A stretch of 64,000 nucleotides of DNA from Novispirillum itersonii subsp. itersonii ATCC 12639 (GCF_000381985.1 NZ_KB907341.1:236775-300774); one strand, 5' to 3'. Positions 17,125 through 27,461 are shown, counted from the first letter of the stretch. The notes: generated by a model not told the origin, from the sequence alone. A program made the numbers and translations.

Positions 17125-18542
17125 ACAGCCCCGTCAGCACCCCGCTGCGCCCGGTCATCATCGGGGCCGGTCCCGCCGGCGTCCGCGCTGCCGTCACCCT
17201 TGCCGCCGCCGGGCTGCGGCCGATCCTGATCGACGAGGCAGCCCGCCCCGGCGGTCAGATTTACCGCCAGCCCCCAGCCGGAATGACCCGCCCGCCGGAA
17301 GCCCTGTACGGGTTTGAGGCGGCAAAGGCCCGGGCAATTCACACCGCCCTTGCCCCCTACGCCGGGCAGATTGAGCACCGGACGGACACACTGGTCTGGA
17401 ATATCGAACGCGGTGCGCTGGATCTGATGCACCGGACTGCTGACGGCCAGCCGGTCAGCACCGTTCTGCCCTACGACAGTCTTATTCTGGCCACCGGAGC
17501 CACCGACCGTATTCTGCCGCTGCCGGGCTGGACCCGCCCGGGCGTCTATACCCTCGGCGGGGCACAGATTGCCCTGAAGGCACAGGGCTGTGGCATCGGC
17601 CAGCGGGTGGTGTTCGCCGGAACCGGGCCGCTGCTGTACCTGATCGCCTATCAGTACGCCAAGGCCGGGGCTACTGTTGCCGCCGTACTGGATACCGCCC
17701 CCTTTGCCAACCGCATCCGCGCCCTGCCCGGTCTGCTGAACTGCCCGGATACCCTGCTGAAAGGCCTGTACTACACCGCATGGCTGACCCTGCACGGGGT
17801 GCCGCTGCACAGCGGCGTCATCCTGCGGGAGGTCGCCGGGCCGGAAGGGGCGGTCTCTGCCCTCCACTGGCGGGATTCTCACGGTCAGGACCGGGAAACC
17901 GCCTGCGACGGAATCGGCCTCGGCTATGGCCTGCGGTCAGAAACCCAGCTGGCCGATCTGGCCGGATGCAGCTTCAGCTTCAACGATCTGCACCGCGTCT
18001 GGCTGCCGGACCGGGATGCGGCGGGCCGGACCTCCGTCACCGGGGTCTATGTCGCCGGGGACGGTGCCGGAATTGCCGGGGCCGACGCCGCCGAAGCTGC
18101 CGGAGAACGCGCCGCCCTTGCCCTGTTACAGGACCGGGGTCTGAGCGTGGACACTGCCCGTATCACTGTGCTTGACCGCCGCATCGCCCGGTTCCGCCGG
18201 TTCAGCGCCGCCCTGTGGACCGCCTTTCCGGTGCCTGCCGGGTGGGCGCAGGATCTGCCCGACAGCATGACCCTGTGCCGTTGTGAGGAAATCACCGTCG
18301 GCACCCTGCGCCGCACCGTGCAGGCCGATGCCCCGACTGAACTGAACCGCCTGAAAGCGCTGTCCCGCATCGGCATGGGCCGCTGTCAGGGCCGGATGTG
18401 CGGTGTCGCCGCCGCCGAGGTGCTGGCGCACGAAACCGGCCGTCCGGTTTCCGCCATCGCCCGGCTGCGCCCGCAGCCGCCGATCAAGCCGCTGCCTGCC
18501 GCCACCATTCCTGCTGATACCGCCGGGGAGGCCACCCCATGA
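17121..18542 (+). CDS. FAD/NAD-binding dehydrogenase subunit with BFD-like cluster domain (HcnB/OoxA type)
   Basis: The 473-residue flavoprotein has an N-terminal Rossmann motif GAGPAG (15-20) and a second nucleotide site near VVFAGTGPLLYLIAYQ. A C-terminal bacterioferritin-associated-ferredoxin-like domain has Cys386-x-Cys388 and Cys422-x4-Cys427 for a [2Fe-2S] cluster. This arrangement is that of the alpha subunit of opine oxidase, D-hydroxyproline dehydrogenase and HcnB. It overlaps both neighbours by four bases. Which substrate is oxidised cannot be read from sequence. Confidence 0.88.
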   Translation: MNSPVSTPLRPVIIGAGPAGVRAAVTLAAAGLRPILIDEAARPGGQIYRQPPAGMTRPPEALYGFEAAKARAIHTALAPYAGQIEHRTDTLVWNIERGALDLMHRTADGQPVSTVLPYDSLILATGATDRILPLPGWTRPGVYTLGGAQIALKAQGCGIGQRVVFAGTGPLLYLIAYQYAKAGATVAAVLDTAPFANRIRALPGLLNCPDTLLKGLYYTAWLTLHGVPLHSGVILREVAGPEGAVSALHWRDSHGQDRETACDGIGLGYGLRSETQLADLAGCSFSFNDLHRVWLPDRDAAGRTSVTGVYVAGDGAGIAGADAAEAAGERAALALLQDRGLSVDTARITVLDRRIARFRRFSAALWTAFPVPAGWAQDLPDSMTLCRCEEITVGTLRRTVQADAPTELNRLKALSRIGMGRCQGRMCGVAAAEVLAHETGRPVSAIARLRPQPPIKPLPAATIPADTAGEATP

Positions 18543-19690
18543 CCCGTCATCTTCGTGCCGATGTGGTGATTGTCGGCGGGGGCATCGTCGGCGGATCCGC
18601 CGCGCTGTTTCTGCGGCAGGCCGGAGCATCCGTGATCCTGATGGAACGGGACCGCCCCGGCAGCCGGGCCAGTGGTGTCAATTATGGCGGTGTACGCCGT
18701 CAGGGCCGCCCGCCTGAGCACCTGCCTCTGTCGCAGCGGGCCCATGCCCTGTGGGCCAGTCTGGAATCCCTGATTGGTGAGGACGGAGAGTATGTCCGCT
18801 CCGGGCACCTGAAGCTGGCCCGCTCCGCTACCGATATGGCGTCTCTGGAAGCCTATGCGGCGCGGGTGGAAAACTTCGGGCTGGGTCTGCGGCTGCTGGA
18901 TGCCGCAGACCTGCGCCGCCTGTACCCGATGGTCGGCGACAGTGCCGTCGGCGGATCCCTGTGCCCCGAAGACGGCCACGCCAACCCGCGTCTGGTCTCG
19001 CCTGCCTTTTCACGGGCCGCTGCCGCTGCCGGGGCCACCATCCTTGATCAGTCGCCGGTCAGTGACGTCCGTATCACAACGGAAGGCTTCCATATCACCA
19101 GTGCGCAGGCCGATGTCACCGTGTCAGCCCCGGTGATGATCAACTGCGCCGGGGCCTGGGCCGGGGAGCTGGCCGCCCGTATGGGCGAAACACTGCCGAT
19201 TGCGGTGATCCATCCGCTGATGGCGGTGACCGAACCGTTGCCGCACTTTCTTGACGTCAGCATCGGCGTCGAAGGCGGTGGCATCTACGGACGACAGGTC
19301 GAGCGCGGCAATTTCGTGTTCGGCGGTGGCCGGGGGTTCGCCCACCCGAAAGCAGGTGCCGCCACCGACAGCACGCCGCCCGATTATGCCCGCCCGGAAC
19401 GGCATGCCGCCCTGCGGCTGCTGGCACAGGGGACCGGCCTGTTCCCGGCCCTGCAGGGCTGCACCATCATCCGCAGCTGGAGCGGGGTTGAAGCCGAAAC
19501 CCCCGACCATGCCCCGATCATCGGGCCCAGCCGCATCCATCCCGGTCTGTTCCATGCCTGCGGGTTTTCCGGGGCCGGGTTCCAGATCGGTCCCGCTGTC
19601 GGCGCGGTTCTTGCCGACCTTGTGACCACCGGCCGCAGCGTGACGCCTCTCGATGCGTTCCGCCCCGACCGCTTTTCCTCCCCTGCCTGA
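18539..19690 (+). CDS. FAD-dependent amino-acid oxidase-like subunit (HcnC/OoxB, DAO family)
   Basis: The 383-residue protein has an N-terminal dinucleotide fold (VVIVGGGIVGGSAALFLRQAG, about 9-29) and the C-terminal DAO region with SWSGVEAETPDHAPIIGPS and GLFHACGFSGAGFQIGPAVG, where flavin and substrate carboxylate bind. This is normally the catalytic subunit that takes electrons from the amine or amino acid. Together with the previous two genes it gives the full HcnABC-like trimer. The adjoining importer argues for catabolism of an imported compound rather than cyanide production. Confidence 0.88.
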   Translation: MTRHLRADVVIVGGGIVGGSAALFLRQAGASVILMERDRPGSRASGVNYGGVRRQGRPPEHLPLSQRAHALWASLESLIGEDGEYVRSGHLKLARSATDMASLEAYAARVENFGLGLRLLDAADLRRLYPMVGDSAVGGSLCPEDGHANPRLVSPAFSRAAAAAGATILDQSPVSDVRITTEGFHITSAQADVTVSAPVMINCAGAWAGELAARMGETLPIAVIHPLMAVTEPLPHFLDVSIGVEGGGIYGRQVERGNFVFGGGRGFAHPKAGAATDSTPPDYARPERHAALRLLAQGTGLFPALQGCTIIRSWSGVEAETPDHAPIIGPSRIHPGLFHACGFSGAGFQIGPAVGAVLADLVTTGRSVTPLDAFRPDRFSSPA

Positions 19691-19736
19691 CCATTCCGGT
19701 CTAACCATAATCTGATAACAGGAAGGATATGTGACG

Positions 19737-20780
19737 ATGACCCTGATGAAGTCCCTGATCGCCGCCACCAGCCTGCTGGCCCTGTCGGCCGGCGTTGCCA
19801 ATGCTGCCGACAAGACCCTGTATGTCGGCATGAACGGCGGCACCATGGAAAAGACCTACACCGAAAAGGTGTTTCCGCTGTTTGAAAAGGAAACCGGGGT
19901 GAAGGTCGTGGTCGTGCCCGGCACCTCCACCGATATTCTTGCCAAGATGCAGGCGCAGAAAGAAGCGCCGCAGATGCACATCGCCTTCCTTGACGATGGC
20001 CTGATGTTCCGCGCCATCGGCATGGACCTGTGCGAACGTCTGCAGCCGTCCGACGCCTACCGTCAGCTGTACCCCGTGGCCCAGATCAAAGGCGGCATGG
20101 CTGCCGGGGTGAACATGGGCATGGTCGGTCTGGCCTATAACAAGAAGATGTTTGCCGAAAACAAGTGGGCCCCGCCGTCGTCGTGGCTGGACATGACCGA
20201 CCCGAAGTTCAAGGGTAAGCTGGTGGTGCAGTCCGCCCCGTCGTCCAGCTTCGGCCTGCATGCCTTCCTGATGTTCAACCGCACCCAGGGCGGCAGCGAG
20301 ACGGATGTCGAGCCGGGCTTCAAGAACTGGAAGACCAAGGTCGGCACCAACGTGCTGGAATACATCCCCAGCTCGTCGAAGATCTCGGAAATGGTCCAGA
20401 CCGGCGAAGCCGCCATGTTCCCGCTGACCCCGACCGGTGTCGGCGCCCTGAAGGAAAAGGGCATCGATGTCGAATACGCCCAGCCGAAGGAAGGCTCCGT
20501 CGTGCTGATGGTCGGCGAATGCGCGATCAAGAACAATAGCGAACCGGAACTGACCCAGAAGCTGGCCGCCTTCCTGCTGTCGGTCCCGGCGCAGGAAGCC
20601 GCCATGCAGTACGGCAGCCAGATTCCGTCCAACCGTCAGGCCAAGGCAACCCCGGACAAGCAGGCCGAGCTGGAAACCTTCCAGGCCAACATGGCGAACG
20701 CCACGCTGGTCAACTGGGACGTGATCAACGAAAAGCGCCCGGAATGGAACGACCGCTGGAACCGCGAAATCGAACGGTAA
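19737..20780 (+). CDS. ABC transporter periplasmic substrate-binding protein, PotD/Fe-type
   Basis: The product has a signal peptide (MTLMKSLIAATSLLALSAGVANA, cut before ADKTL) and a type 2 periplasmic-binding fold beginning LYVGMNGGTMEKTYTEKVFP. It is about 347 residues long. Conserved VVVPGTSTDILAKMQAQ and IPSSSKISEMVQTGEAAMFP stretches fit polyamine/opine-type binding proteins. GGAAGG at 19721-19726 is correctly spaced for ATG 19737; a GTG at 19731 is in frame but too close. It ends the importer/dehydrogenase operon and is followed by a large hairpin. Confidence 0.92.
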   Translation: MTLMKSLIAATSLLALSAGVANAADKTLYVGMNGGTMEKTYTEKVFPLFEKETGVKVVVVPGTSTDILAKMQAQKEAPQMHIAFLDDGLMFRAIGMDLCERLQPSDAYRQLYPVAQIKGGMAAGVNMGMVGLAYNKKMFAENKWAPPSSWLDMTDPKFKGKLVVQSAPSSSFGLHAFLMFNRTQGGSETDVEPGFKNWKTKVGTNVLEYIPSSSKISEMVQTGEAAMFPLTPTGVGALKEKGIDVEYAQPKEGSVVLMVGECAIKNNSEPELTQKLAAFLLSVPAQEAAMQYGSQIPSNRQAKATPDKQAELETFQANMANATLVNWDVINEKRPEWNDRWNREIER

Positions 20781-20840
20781 GCATCGCTGTCCTGATGGCC
20801 TGACGGCTGTCTGAAGGCCCAGACTGAGAGGGTCGGGCTG

Positions 20841-20884
20841 AAAGGGTCGGGCATCCCCTGCCGGAGGGGGGTGCCCGGCCCTTT
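20841..20884 (+). terminator. Terminator-like hairpin after the importer/dehydrogenase operon
   Basis: An 18-pair stem with two G-T wobbles (arms 20841-20858 and 20867-20884, eight-base loop) lies 60 bases after the binding-protein stop and just before the convergent tetR stop at 20890. It lacks a long T-run but could serve both strands. Confidence 0.65.
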
Positions 20885-20889
20885 GGCTT

Positions 20890-21546
20890 TCAGCCCCCGG
20901 ACTGCTTTCCCGCCCCGTTCAGGAACACCCCCACCGCCGCCCGGACATGCGTCTCCATGTCCTCATCGGCAATGACCGGCACCAGCCCCAGCGTGCGGCG
21001 GATATGGAAGTCGCTGACAAGAGTGCCGATAAAAATCTGAGCAAGCCGCCGGGCATCCCCGTCGATCAGCAGCCCGTCAGCCTGCCCACGCAGAAAAACC
21101 GCCGTCAGGCGATCGGTCAGCAGTTTTGGCCCTTCACCATAGAACTGCCGGGCAATCTCGGGGAACCGATGCCCTTCCGCCACCATAATTCGGTAGACGG
21201 AAATTGAGCGCTGGCCCGTTACAGTCTTCAGGAAATGCAGACCAAAAGCCGTCAGGCCTTCTGCCGTCGCCTGCAGCCCGGGGCCGTCACTCCTGTCATC
21301 TCCGGGATCCACCGTACTCCAGACGCGATGACAGGCCTCCTGCACCATCGCAAGAAGCAATCCTTCCTTGTTCCCGAAGGCATCATACAATGTGCTGCGT
21401 GACCCTTTCGACCGCCGCAGAATATCCGACAGACTGGTGCGTTCAAATCCCTGTTCAAGAAACAGCTCCATTGCCGCCTCCAGAATGGCCTGTCGCCGGG
21501 CTTCTCCCCGGCTTGGTTTTTCGGGCTGTTGCGGCATTTCGGTCAC
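20890..21546 (-). CDS. TetR/AcrR-family repressor of the RND pump
   Basis: The 218-residue regulator has the TetR helix-turn-helix at about 14-60 (RRQAILEAAMELFLEQGFERTSLSDILRR, then GSRSTLYDAFGNKEGLL) and a helical ligand domain. It starts with GTG at 21546 behind AGGA; an ATG three codons later is an alternative. It is divergent from the RND operon. The 138 bases between the two starts contain a pentanucleotide array that is also a palindrome, the best candidate for its operator. Confidence 0.9.
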   Translation of the reverse strand: MTEMPQQPEKPSRGEARRQAILEAAMELFLEQGFERTSLSDILRRSKGSRSTLYDAFGNKEGLLLAMVQEACHRVWSTVDPGDDRSDGPGLQATAEGLTAFGLHFLKTVTGQRSISVYRIMVAEGHRFPEIARQFYGEGPKLLTDRLTAVFLRGQADGLLIDGDARRLAQIFIGTLVSDFHIRRTLGLVPVIADEDMETHVRAAVGVFLNGAGKQSGG

Positions 21547-21604
21547 GGTCGGTTCCTAAAATCTCAGACGACGTTCATCTCGTGCTTGCGATTGTATCAA
21601 ACTG

Positions 21605-21624
21605 TACAGTACAGTACAGTACAG
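21605..21624 (+). repeat. Four perfect TACAG pentanucleotide repeats in the tetR/RND promoter region
   Basis: TACAG occurs four times in tandem, preceded by ACTG, so the flanks form TGTAC-N11-GTACA. TACAGT units resemble a -10 element, and TTGCGA (21586-21591) lies 18 bases before the second unit. The tract therefore probably overlaps both promoter and TetR operator. Confidence 0.75.
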
Positions 21625-21684
21625 CACTTTCGCCCCGGGGCCCCGAGTCACCCGTGGGCCTCTCCCTCCGGAGCTGACACCCCG

Positions 21685-22848
21685 ATGTTTGCCAAACGCC
21701 CCTCTCTGCCCCTCGCCCTCCCTCTCGCTGTTGCCTCGGCCCTGTTTCTGGCCGCCTGCGACGACGCCCCCAAGCAGCAGGCCGCTGCCCCCGGCGCCGG
21801 GATGCCACCGCCGGAAGTGACGGTGATTGCTGCCACCCCGTCGAATGTGCCTGTCACAACCGATCTGCCCGGGCGCACCACCGCCTTCCGGGTGGCCGAA
21901 GTCCGCCCGCAGGTCACCGGCATTGTCCTGAAGCGCCTGTTTGAGGAAGGCAGCGACGTACAGGCCGGGCAGCAGCTCTATCAGATTGATCCCGCTCCCT
22001 ATCAGGCAGTGGTGCAAAGCGCCCAGGCCGATCTGGTCAAGGCCCGCGCCACGCTGAAATCGGTGGAAGCCAAGGCCGCCCGTTATGCCGAGCTGGTGAA
22101 GATCAACGCCGTCTCACGTCAGGACTATGACGACGTGATCGCCAGCCTCGATCAGGCCAAAGCCCAGATTCAGGTGGCGCAGGCCGCGATTGATACCGCC
22201 CGCATCAATCTGGACTACACCAAAGTCTACGCCCCGATCGCCGGGCGGATCGGCAAATCCACCGTCACCGAAGGGGCACTGGTCACCGCCAATCAGACCA
22301 TCTCGATGGCGCTGATCACCCAGCTTGACCCGATCTATGTCGATCTTAACCAGTCCAGCGCCGACCTGCTGCGGATGAAGCAGGCCGCCGCTGCCGGATC
22401 GGTGCAGCGGAAGGACGCCGCCCCGGTGACCCTGCTGCTCGATGGCGTGGCCAAACCCTATGCCCATACCGGTGAACTGAAGTTTTCTGACGTTACCGTT
22501 GATGAAAGCACCGGATCAGTACAGGTGCGCGCCGTGTTCCCCAACCCGGACCGCGATCTGTTCCCCGGCCTGTTCGTGCGGGCCCGCGTTGAGCAGGGTG
22601 TCCGCGACAATGTCTTCCTGATCCCGCAGCAGGCGGTGGTCCGTACCCCGGCCGGGGCAACACAGGTGTGGGTGGTCAATGCCGACAACACCGTGGCCCC
22701 CCGCCCGGTGGAAACCGCACAGGCCGCCGGCGACGCCTGGATTGTTACCGGTGGCCTGACCGCCGGGGACAAGGTCGTCACCGCCGGTCTCCAGAAAATC
22801 AAGCCCGGCGCGACGGTCCGCGTTGCCGCCCCGGCGCAGCAGCAGTAA
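21685..22848 (+). CDS. RND efflux periplasmic adaptor (membrane fusion) lipoprotein
   Basis: The 387-residue adaptor links the RND pump to its outer-membrane channel. It starts at ATG 21685 behind GGAG and has a lipoprotein signal ending LFLAAC (lipid anchor on the Cys). The barrel-sandwich/lipoyl parts are ATDLPGRTTAFRVAEVRPQVTGIV-like and YAPIAGRIGKSTVTEGALV. A helical hairpin (about 105-165) and the beta-barrel and membrane-proximal domains follow. It is most like AcrA/MexA. The open frame upstream to 21529 runs through the promoter and is not used. Confidence 0.95.
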   Translation: MFAKRPSLPLALPLAVASALFLAACDDAPKQQAAAPGAGMPPPEVTVIAATPSNVPVTTDLPGRTTAFRVAEVRPQVTGIVLKRLFEEGSDVQAGQQLYQIDPAPYQAVVQSAQADLVKARATLKSVEAKAARYAELVKINAVSRQDYDDVIASLDQAKAQIQVAQAAIDTARINLDYTKVYAPIAGRIGKSTVTEGALVTANQTISMALITQLDPIYVDLNQSSADLLRMKQAAAAGSVQRKDAAPVTLLLDGVAKPYAHTGELKFSDVTVDESTGSVQVRAVFPNPDRDLFPGLFVRARVEQGVRDNVFLIPQQAVVRTPAGATQVWVVNADNTVAPRPVETAQAAGDAWIVTGGLTAGDKVVTAGLQKIKPGATVRVAAPAQQQ

Positions 22849-22860
22849 GCGGGGACCACA

Positions 22861-25800
22861 ATGTCACGCTTTTTCATTGATCGCCCGATCTTTGCGTGGG
22901 TGATCGCCATCGTCATCATGCTGGCGGGGGGGCTGTCGATTCTGGCCCTGCCGATCGAGCAGTATCCGCGGATTGCTCCGCCGACCATCCAGATCAGCGC
23001 GTCTTACCCCGGCGCATCGGCGCAGACGGTGGAAAACACCGTGACGCAGGTGATCGAGCAGAAGATGAACGGCCTCGATTATCTGCGCTACATGTCCTCC
23101 ACCAGTGACTCGGCGGGGAACATCTCGATCACCCTGACCTTTGAGTCCAAGGCGAACCCCGACATCGCACAGGTGCAGGTGCAGAACAAACTGCAGCTGG
23201 CGATGCCGCTGCTGCCGCAGGAAGTGCAGGCGCAGGGCGTCCGTGTCGCCAAGGCAACCAAGAACTTTCTGGTCGTCGCGGCGCTGGTCTCAAAAGACGG
23301 GCGTTATGATCAGGCCTATCTGGCGGACCTTCTGGTCTCCAAGGTGCAGGATCAGCTCAGCCGTGTTTCCGGCGTCGGTGAAGTCACGGTGTTCGGGGCC
23401 CAGCGCGCCATGCGCCTGTGGCTCAACCCTGACCGGCTGATCAGCTATAAACTGTCCACCGCCGACGTGGTTGCCGCCGTTAAGGCCGAAAACGCCGAAG
23501 TCTCGGTCGGGCAGCTCGGCGGGCAGCCCGCCATGCCCGGTCAGCGCCTGAACGCCACCATCATGGCCCAGAGCCGTCTGCAGACGGTCGATCAGTTCGG
23601 CGCGATCCTGCTGCGTGTCAACGCTGACGGATCACAGGTCCGCCTGCGCGATGTCGCCCGGATTGAGCTGGGCTCGGAAAGCTATGAAATCGACGCCCGC
23701 TACAACGGGATGCCTGCCGGGGCGCTGGCGGTCAAGCTGGCGACCGGGGCCAACGCGCTGACCACCGCCGATCTGGTGCGGCAGGAATTTGAGGCCATGA
23801 AATCCTTCTTCCCGGAAGGCGTTGAGGTGGTCTACCCTTATGACACCACCCCCTTCGTCCGCCTGTCGATTGAGGAAGTGGTGAAGACACTGGCCGAAGC
23901 CATCGTGCTGGTGTTTGTGGTGATGTTTGTGTTCCTGCAGAACTTCCGCGCCACGCTGATCCCGACCATTGCCGTGCCGGTGGTGCTGCTGGGAACCTTT
24001 GGCGTGCTTGCGGCCTGCGGCTTTACCATCAATACCCTGACCATGTTCGCCATGGTGCTGGCAATCGGCCTGCTGGTCGATGACGCCATCGTGGTGGTGG
24101 AAAACGTTGAACGTGTGATGTCGGAAACCGGGCTGCCACCGAAGGAAGCCACCCGGCGGTCCATGGAGCAGATCACCGGCGCGCTGATCGGTATCGCGCT
24201 GGTGCTGTCGGCGGTGTTTGTGCCGATGGCGTTCTTCACCGGCTCAACCGGGGCGATCTACCGTCAGTTCTCGCTGACACTGGTGTCGGCGATGGCGCTG
24301 TCGGTGGTGGTGGCACTGGTGCTGACCCCGGCCCTGTGCGCCACCATGCTCAAGCCGGTGCATAAAGGACACGGCTGGTCGGAGAAAGGCTTCTTCGGCT
24401 GGTTCAACCGTGGCTTCGAACGCAGCCGCCGTGCCTACACCAGCTCGGTCCGCTATGTGGTGTACCGCGCCGGGCGCATGCTGCTGATCTATGTCGCCTT
24501 TGTCGCGCTGCTGGGCTTCCTGTTCGTGCGGATGCCGACCGCGTTCCTGCCGGACGAAGATCAGGGCATCATGTTCGTGCAGGTGTCCACCCCGGCCTCA
24601 ACCACCCGCGAACAGACCGCCGAGGTGATGACCCGGGTACAGAAATACTTCCAGGAGAAAGAAACGGACACGGTGGAAAGCGTGTTCACCCTGTCGGGCT
24701 TCAACTTCTCCGGCCGGGGTCAGAACGCCGGGATGGCCTTCGTCCGCATGAAGGACTGGTCCCTGCGCAAAGATCCGTCGCAAAAGGTGAAGGCCGTCGC
24801 CGGGCGGGCGATGGGGGCTCTGTCGCAGATCAAGGAAGCGATGGTGTTTGCCTTTGTGCCGCCGTCGGTGATCGAACTCGGCAACGCCAGCGGCTTTGAC
24901 TTCCAGCTGCAGGACCGTGGCGGGGTTGGTCATCAGGCCCTGATGGCCGCGCGCAACCAGCTGCTTGGCATGGCAGCACAGAACCCGGCACTGATGGCGG
25001 TGCGCCCCAACGGTCTGGAAGACACCCCGCAGTACCGGGTGTCAGTGGACCGGGAAAAAGCCCAGGCGCTGGGCCTGTCGCTGTCTGACATCAACAGCAC
25101 GCTGACAGCGGCGTGGGGGTCGGCCTATGTCAACGACTTCATCGACAAGGGCCGCGTCAAGAAAGTGTACCTGCAGGCCGACGCGCCGTACCGCATGTCA
25201 CCGGATGACCTGAACCGCTGGGAAGTGCGGAACAAGAGCGGCGAGATGATCCCGTTCGCCACCTTCGCCACCGGCTCATGGAGCTATGGATCACCGCAGC
25301 TGGAACGCTTCAACGGTGTGCCGTCGCGCAACATCAACGGTGCCGCCGCTCCGGGCCACAGCTCCGGCGAGGCCATGAAGGTGATGGAAGAACTGGCTGC
25401 GAAACTGCCGCCCGGCATCAGCTTCGCGTGGAACGGCCTGTCGTATGAAGAACGGCTGGCGGGGTCGCAGGCCCCGGCGCTGTATGCCCTGTCCATTCTG
25501 GTGGTGTTCCTGTGTCTTGCCGCCCTGTATGAAAGCTGGTCGGTGCCGTTCGCGGTCATGCTGGTGGTGCCGCTGGGCGTGCTGGGGGCGGTGGCAGCCG
25601 TCACCGTACGCGGACTGACCAACGACATCTATTTTCAGGTCGGTCTGCTGACCACCATCGGTCTGGCCGCCAAAAACGCCATCCTGATCGTGGAATTTGC
25701 CAAGCACCTGTATGACAACGGCCGGGCCCTGCGCGGCGCGATCATCGAAGCGGCCCAGCAGCGTCTGCGCCCGATCCTGATGACCTCGCTGGCCTTCATC

Positions 25801-25995
25801 CTTGGCGTGATGCCGCTGGCGATTGCCAACGGTGCCGGATCAGGGGCGCAGAACGCCATCGGCATCGGGGTGATGGGCGGGATGATTGCCTCCACCTTCC
25901 TTGCCATCTTCTTTGTGCCGGTGTTTTACGTTGTCGTGCAGCGCTGGTTCGGTAAAAAGCCGAAGCGCCTGCATCTGGTCGCGGAGGCTGAATAA
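22861..25995 (+). CDS. RND multidrug efflux transporter, HAE-1 family (AcrB/MexB-like)
   Basis: The 1,044-residue inner-membrane proton-driven pump has the normal AcrB length. It begins [20 protein letters not shown] and has twelve membrane helices with two large periplasmic loops. The proton-relay pair Asp407-Asp408 is intact in [23 protein letters not shown] lies before ATG 22861, 12 bases after the adaptor stop. Its stop codon overlaps the start of the outer-membrane channel gene. Confidence 0.97.
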   Translation: MSRFFIDRPIFAWVIAIVIMLAGGLSILALPIEQYPRIAPPTIQISASYPGASAQTVENTVTQVIEQKMNGLDYLRYMSSTSDSAGNISITLTFESKANPDIAQVQVQNKLQLAMPLLPQEVQAQGVRVAKATKNFLVVAALVSKDGRYDQAYLADLLVSKVQDQLSRVSGVGEVTVFGAQRAMRLWLNPDRLISYKLSTADVVAAVKAENAEVSVGQLGGQPAMPGQRLNATIMAQSRLQTVDQFGAILLRVNADGSQVRLRDVARIELGSESYEIDARYNGMPAGALAVKLATGANALTTADLVRQEFEAMKSFFPEGVEVVYPYDTTPFVRLSIEEVVKTLAEAIVLVFVVMFVFLQNFRATLIPTIAVPVVLLGTFGVLAACGFTINTLTMFAMVLAIGLLVDDAIVVVENVERVMSETGLPPKEATRRSMEQITGALIGIALVLSAVFVPMAFFTGSTGAIYRQFSLTLVSAMALSVVVALVLTPALCATMLKPVHKGHGWSEKGFFGWFNRGFERSRRAYTSSVRYVVYRAGRMLLIYVAFVALLGFLFVRMPTAFLPDEDQGIMFVQVSTPASTTREQTAEVMTRVQKYFQEKETDTVESVFTLSGFNFSGRGQNAGMAFVRMKDWSLRKDPSQKVKAVAGRAMGALSQIKEAMVFAFVPPSVIELGNASGFDFQLQDRGGVGHQALMAARNQLLGMAAQNPALMAVRPNGLEDTPQYRVSVDREKAQALGLSLSDINSTLTAAWGSAYVNDFIDKGRVKKVYLQADAPYRMSPDDLNRWEVRNKSGEMIPFATFATGSWSYGSPQLERFNGVPSRNINGAAAPGHSSGEAMKVMEELAAKLPPGISFAWNGLSYEERLAGSQAPALYALSILVVFLCLAALYESWSVPFAVMLVVPLGVLGAVAAVTVRGLTNDIYFQVGLLTTIGLAAKNAILIVEFAKHLYDNGRALRGAIIEAAQQRLRPILMTSLAFILGVMPLAIANGAGSGAQNAIGIGVMGGMIASTFLAIFFVPVFYVVVQRWFGKKPKRLHLVAEAE

Positions 25996-27461
25996 TGGCC
26001 GCCCGTTCCCTTCAGTCCCCAGTCCGTGAGACGACCATGACCTCTTTGCGTTTGCCGCTGATGACCGCGGCGGCGGCCCTGCTGCTGGCGGGCTGCTCCT
26101 TTACCCCGGATTACGAGCGCCCGCAGGCGCCGGTTCCGGCCGCCCTGCCACAGGCCGGATCGACCCTTGCCGGGGTCGGTCCGGTGGCGGCGGATGCCCC
26201 GGTGTGGGCCGATATCCCGTGGCAGCAGTTTTTCACCGACAGCACGCTGCAGGGCCTGATCCGTCAGGCGCTGGAGCATAACCGCGACCTGCGGGTGGCC
26301 GCCCTGAACGTGGAGGTGGCACGCGCCACCTACCGCGTGCGGGAAGCCGATACCCTGCCGGAGGTGAACGCCACCGCCGGGGAAAGCGCCCAGCGCACCC
26401 CGCGTAACGCCAGCACCGCCAGCCCGGCACGGGACACCATCACCCGCCGCTATTCGGCCAATCTGGCGGTGACCTCGTTCGAGCTGGATCTGTTCGGGCG
26501 GGTCCGCAGCCTTGAGGATGCGGCGCTGGAAAGCTACCTCGCCACTGAGGAAGCCCGCACCTCGGCCCAGATCTCGCTGATCGCCGAGGTCGCCAATGCT
26601 TACCTGACCCTGCTCGGGGACCGCAAACTGCTGGCCCTGACCGAGGAAACCCTGCAAAGCCGCCAGCAGTCGCTGCAACTGATCGAGCGCAGCTTCCAGC
26701 TGGGTGTCGGGTCACAGCTGGATGTGTCGCAGGCGCGGTCTTCGGTCGAGACCGCCCGCGCCAGCCGCCTGCGTTACCTGCGTCAGGTGGAGCAGGACCG
26801 TAACGCACTGGCCCTGCTGGTCGGGCAGCCGGTCGATGTCTCGGTGCCAGGCGACCTGCGCACCGTGAAACTGATGGAAGACATTCCGGTCGGGCTGTCG
26901 TCTGACGTGCTGCTGCGCCGCCCGGATATCGCACAGGCCGAACACACCCTGAAGTCAGCCAATGCCAACATCGGCGCGGCCCGGGCGGCGTTCTTCCCGA
27001 CCATCTCGCTGACCGGGTCCTTCGGTCTGTCGAGCAGCACCCTGCAGAACCTGTTCCAGTCCGGCTCTGGGGCCTGGGCCTTTGCCCCGTCGATCAGCCT
27101 GCCGATCTTTGACAACGGTAAAAACGAGGCCGAGCTCGACAGCGCCAAAGCCAGCAAGGATATCGCCGTTGCCCGTTATGAGAAGGCAATTCAGACCGCC
27201 TTCCGGGAAGTGGCGGACTCTCTGGCAGCCCGTGGTACCTATGGCGAGCAGCTTCAGGCCCAGAATGCACTGGTCGATGCTTATGCCAGCAGCCTGCAAC
27301 TGTCACAGGCCCGCTATGACCGCGGGATCGACAGCTATCTGAACGTTCTGGATGCCCAGCGGTCGCTGTTCTCGGCCCAGCAGGAACAGGTCTCGACCGA
27401 GGTGGCGCGTCTGTCCACCATGGTCACCCTGTATAAGACTCTGGGCGGCGGGGTGAAGTAA
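25995..27461 (+). CDS. Outer-membrane efflux channel, NodT/OprM family
   Basis: The 488-residue TolC-like lipoprotein has the lipobox LLLAGC followed by SFTPDYERP, the typical OprM start. Two OEP repeats follow (about 85-270 and 290-480) containing SLQLIERSFQLGVGSQLDVSQARSSV and DRGIDSYLNVLDAQRSLFSAQQE. ATG 25995 shares the A of the RND stop and has GGAGG eight bases upstream. ATG 26037, giving a shorter signal peptide, is also possible. It completes the tripartite pump and is followed by two hairpins. Confidence 0.95.
   Translation: MAARSLQSPVRETTMTSLRLPLMTAAAALLLAGCSFTPDYERPQAPVPAALPQAGSTLAGVGPVAADAPVWADIPWQQFFTDSTLQGLIRQALEHNRDLRVAALNVEVARATYRVREADTLPEVNATAGESAQRTPRNASTASPARDTITRRYSANLAVTSFELDLFGRVRSLEDAALESYLATEEARTSAQISLIAEVANAYLTLLGDRKLLALTEETLQSRQQSLQLIERSFQLGVGSQLDVSQARSSVETARASRLRYLRQVEQDRNALALLVGQPVDVSVPGDLRTVKLMEDIPVGLSSDVLLRRPDIAQAEHTLKSANANIGAARAAFFPTISLTGSFGLSSSTLQNLFQSGSGAWAFAPSISLPIFDNGKNEAELDSAKASKDIAVARYEKAIQTAFREVADSLAARGTYGEQLQAQNALVDAYASSLQLSQARYDRGIDSYLNVLDAQRSLFSAQQEQVSTEVARLSTMVTLYKTLGGGVK

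Noticed and set aside
16801..19690. Hydrogen cyanide synthase hcnABC
   Set aside because: Subunit sizes and cofactor motifs match, but they are shared with opine and hydroxyproline dehydrogenases. The genes are embedded in an importer operon, which points to catabolism.
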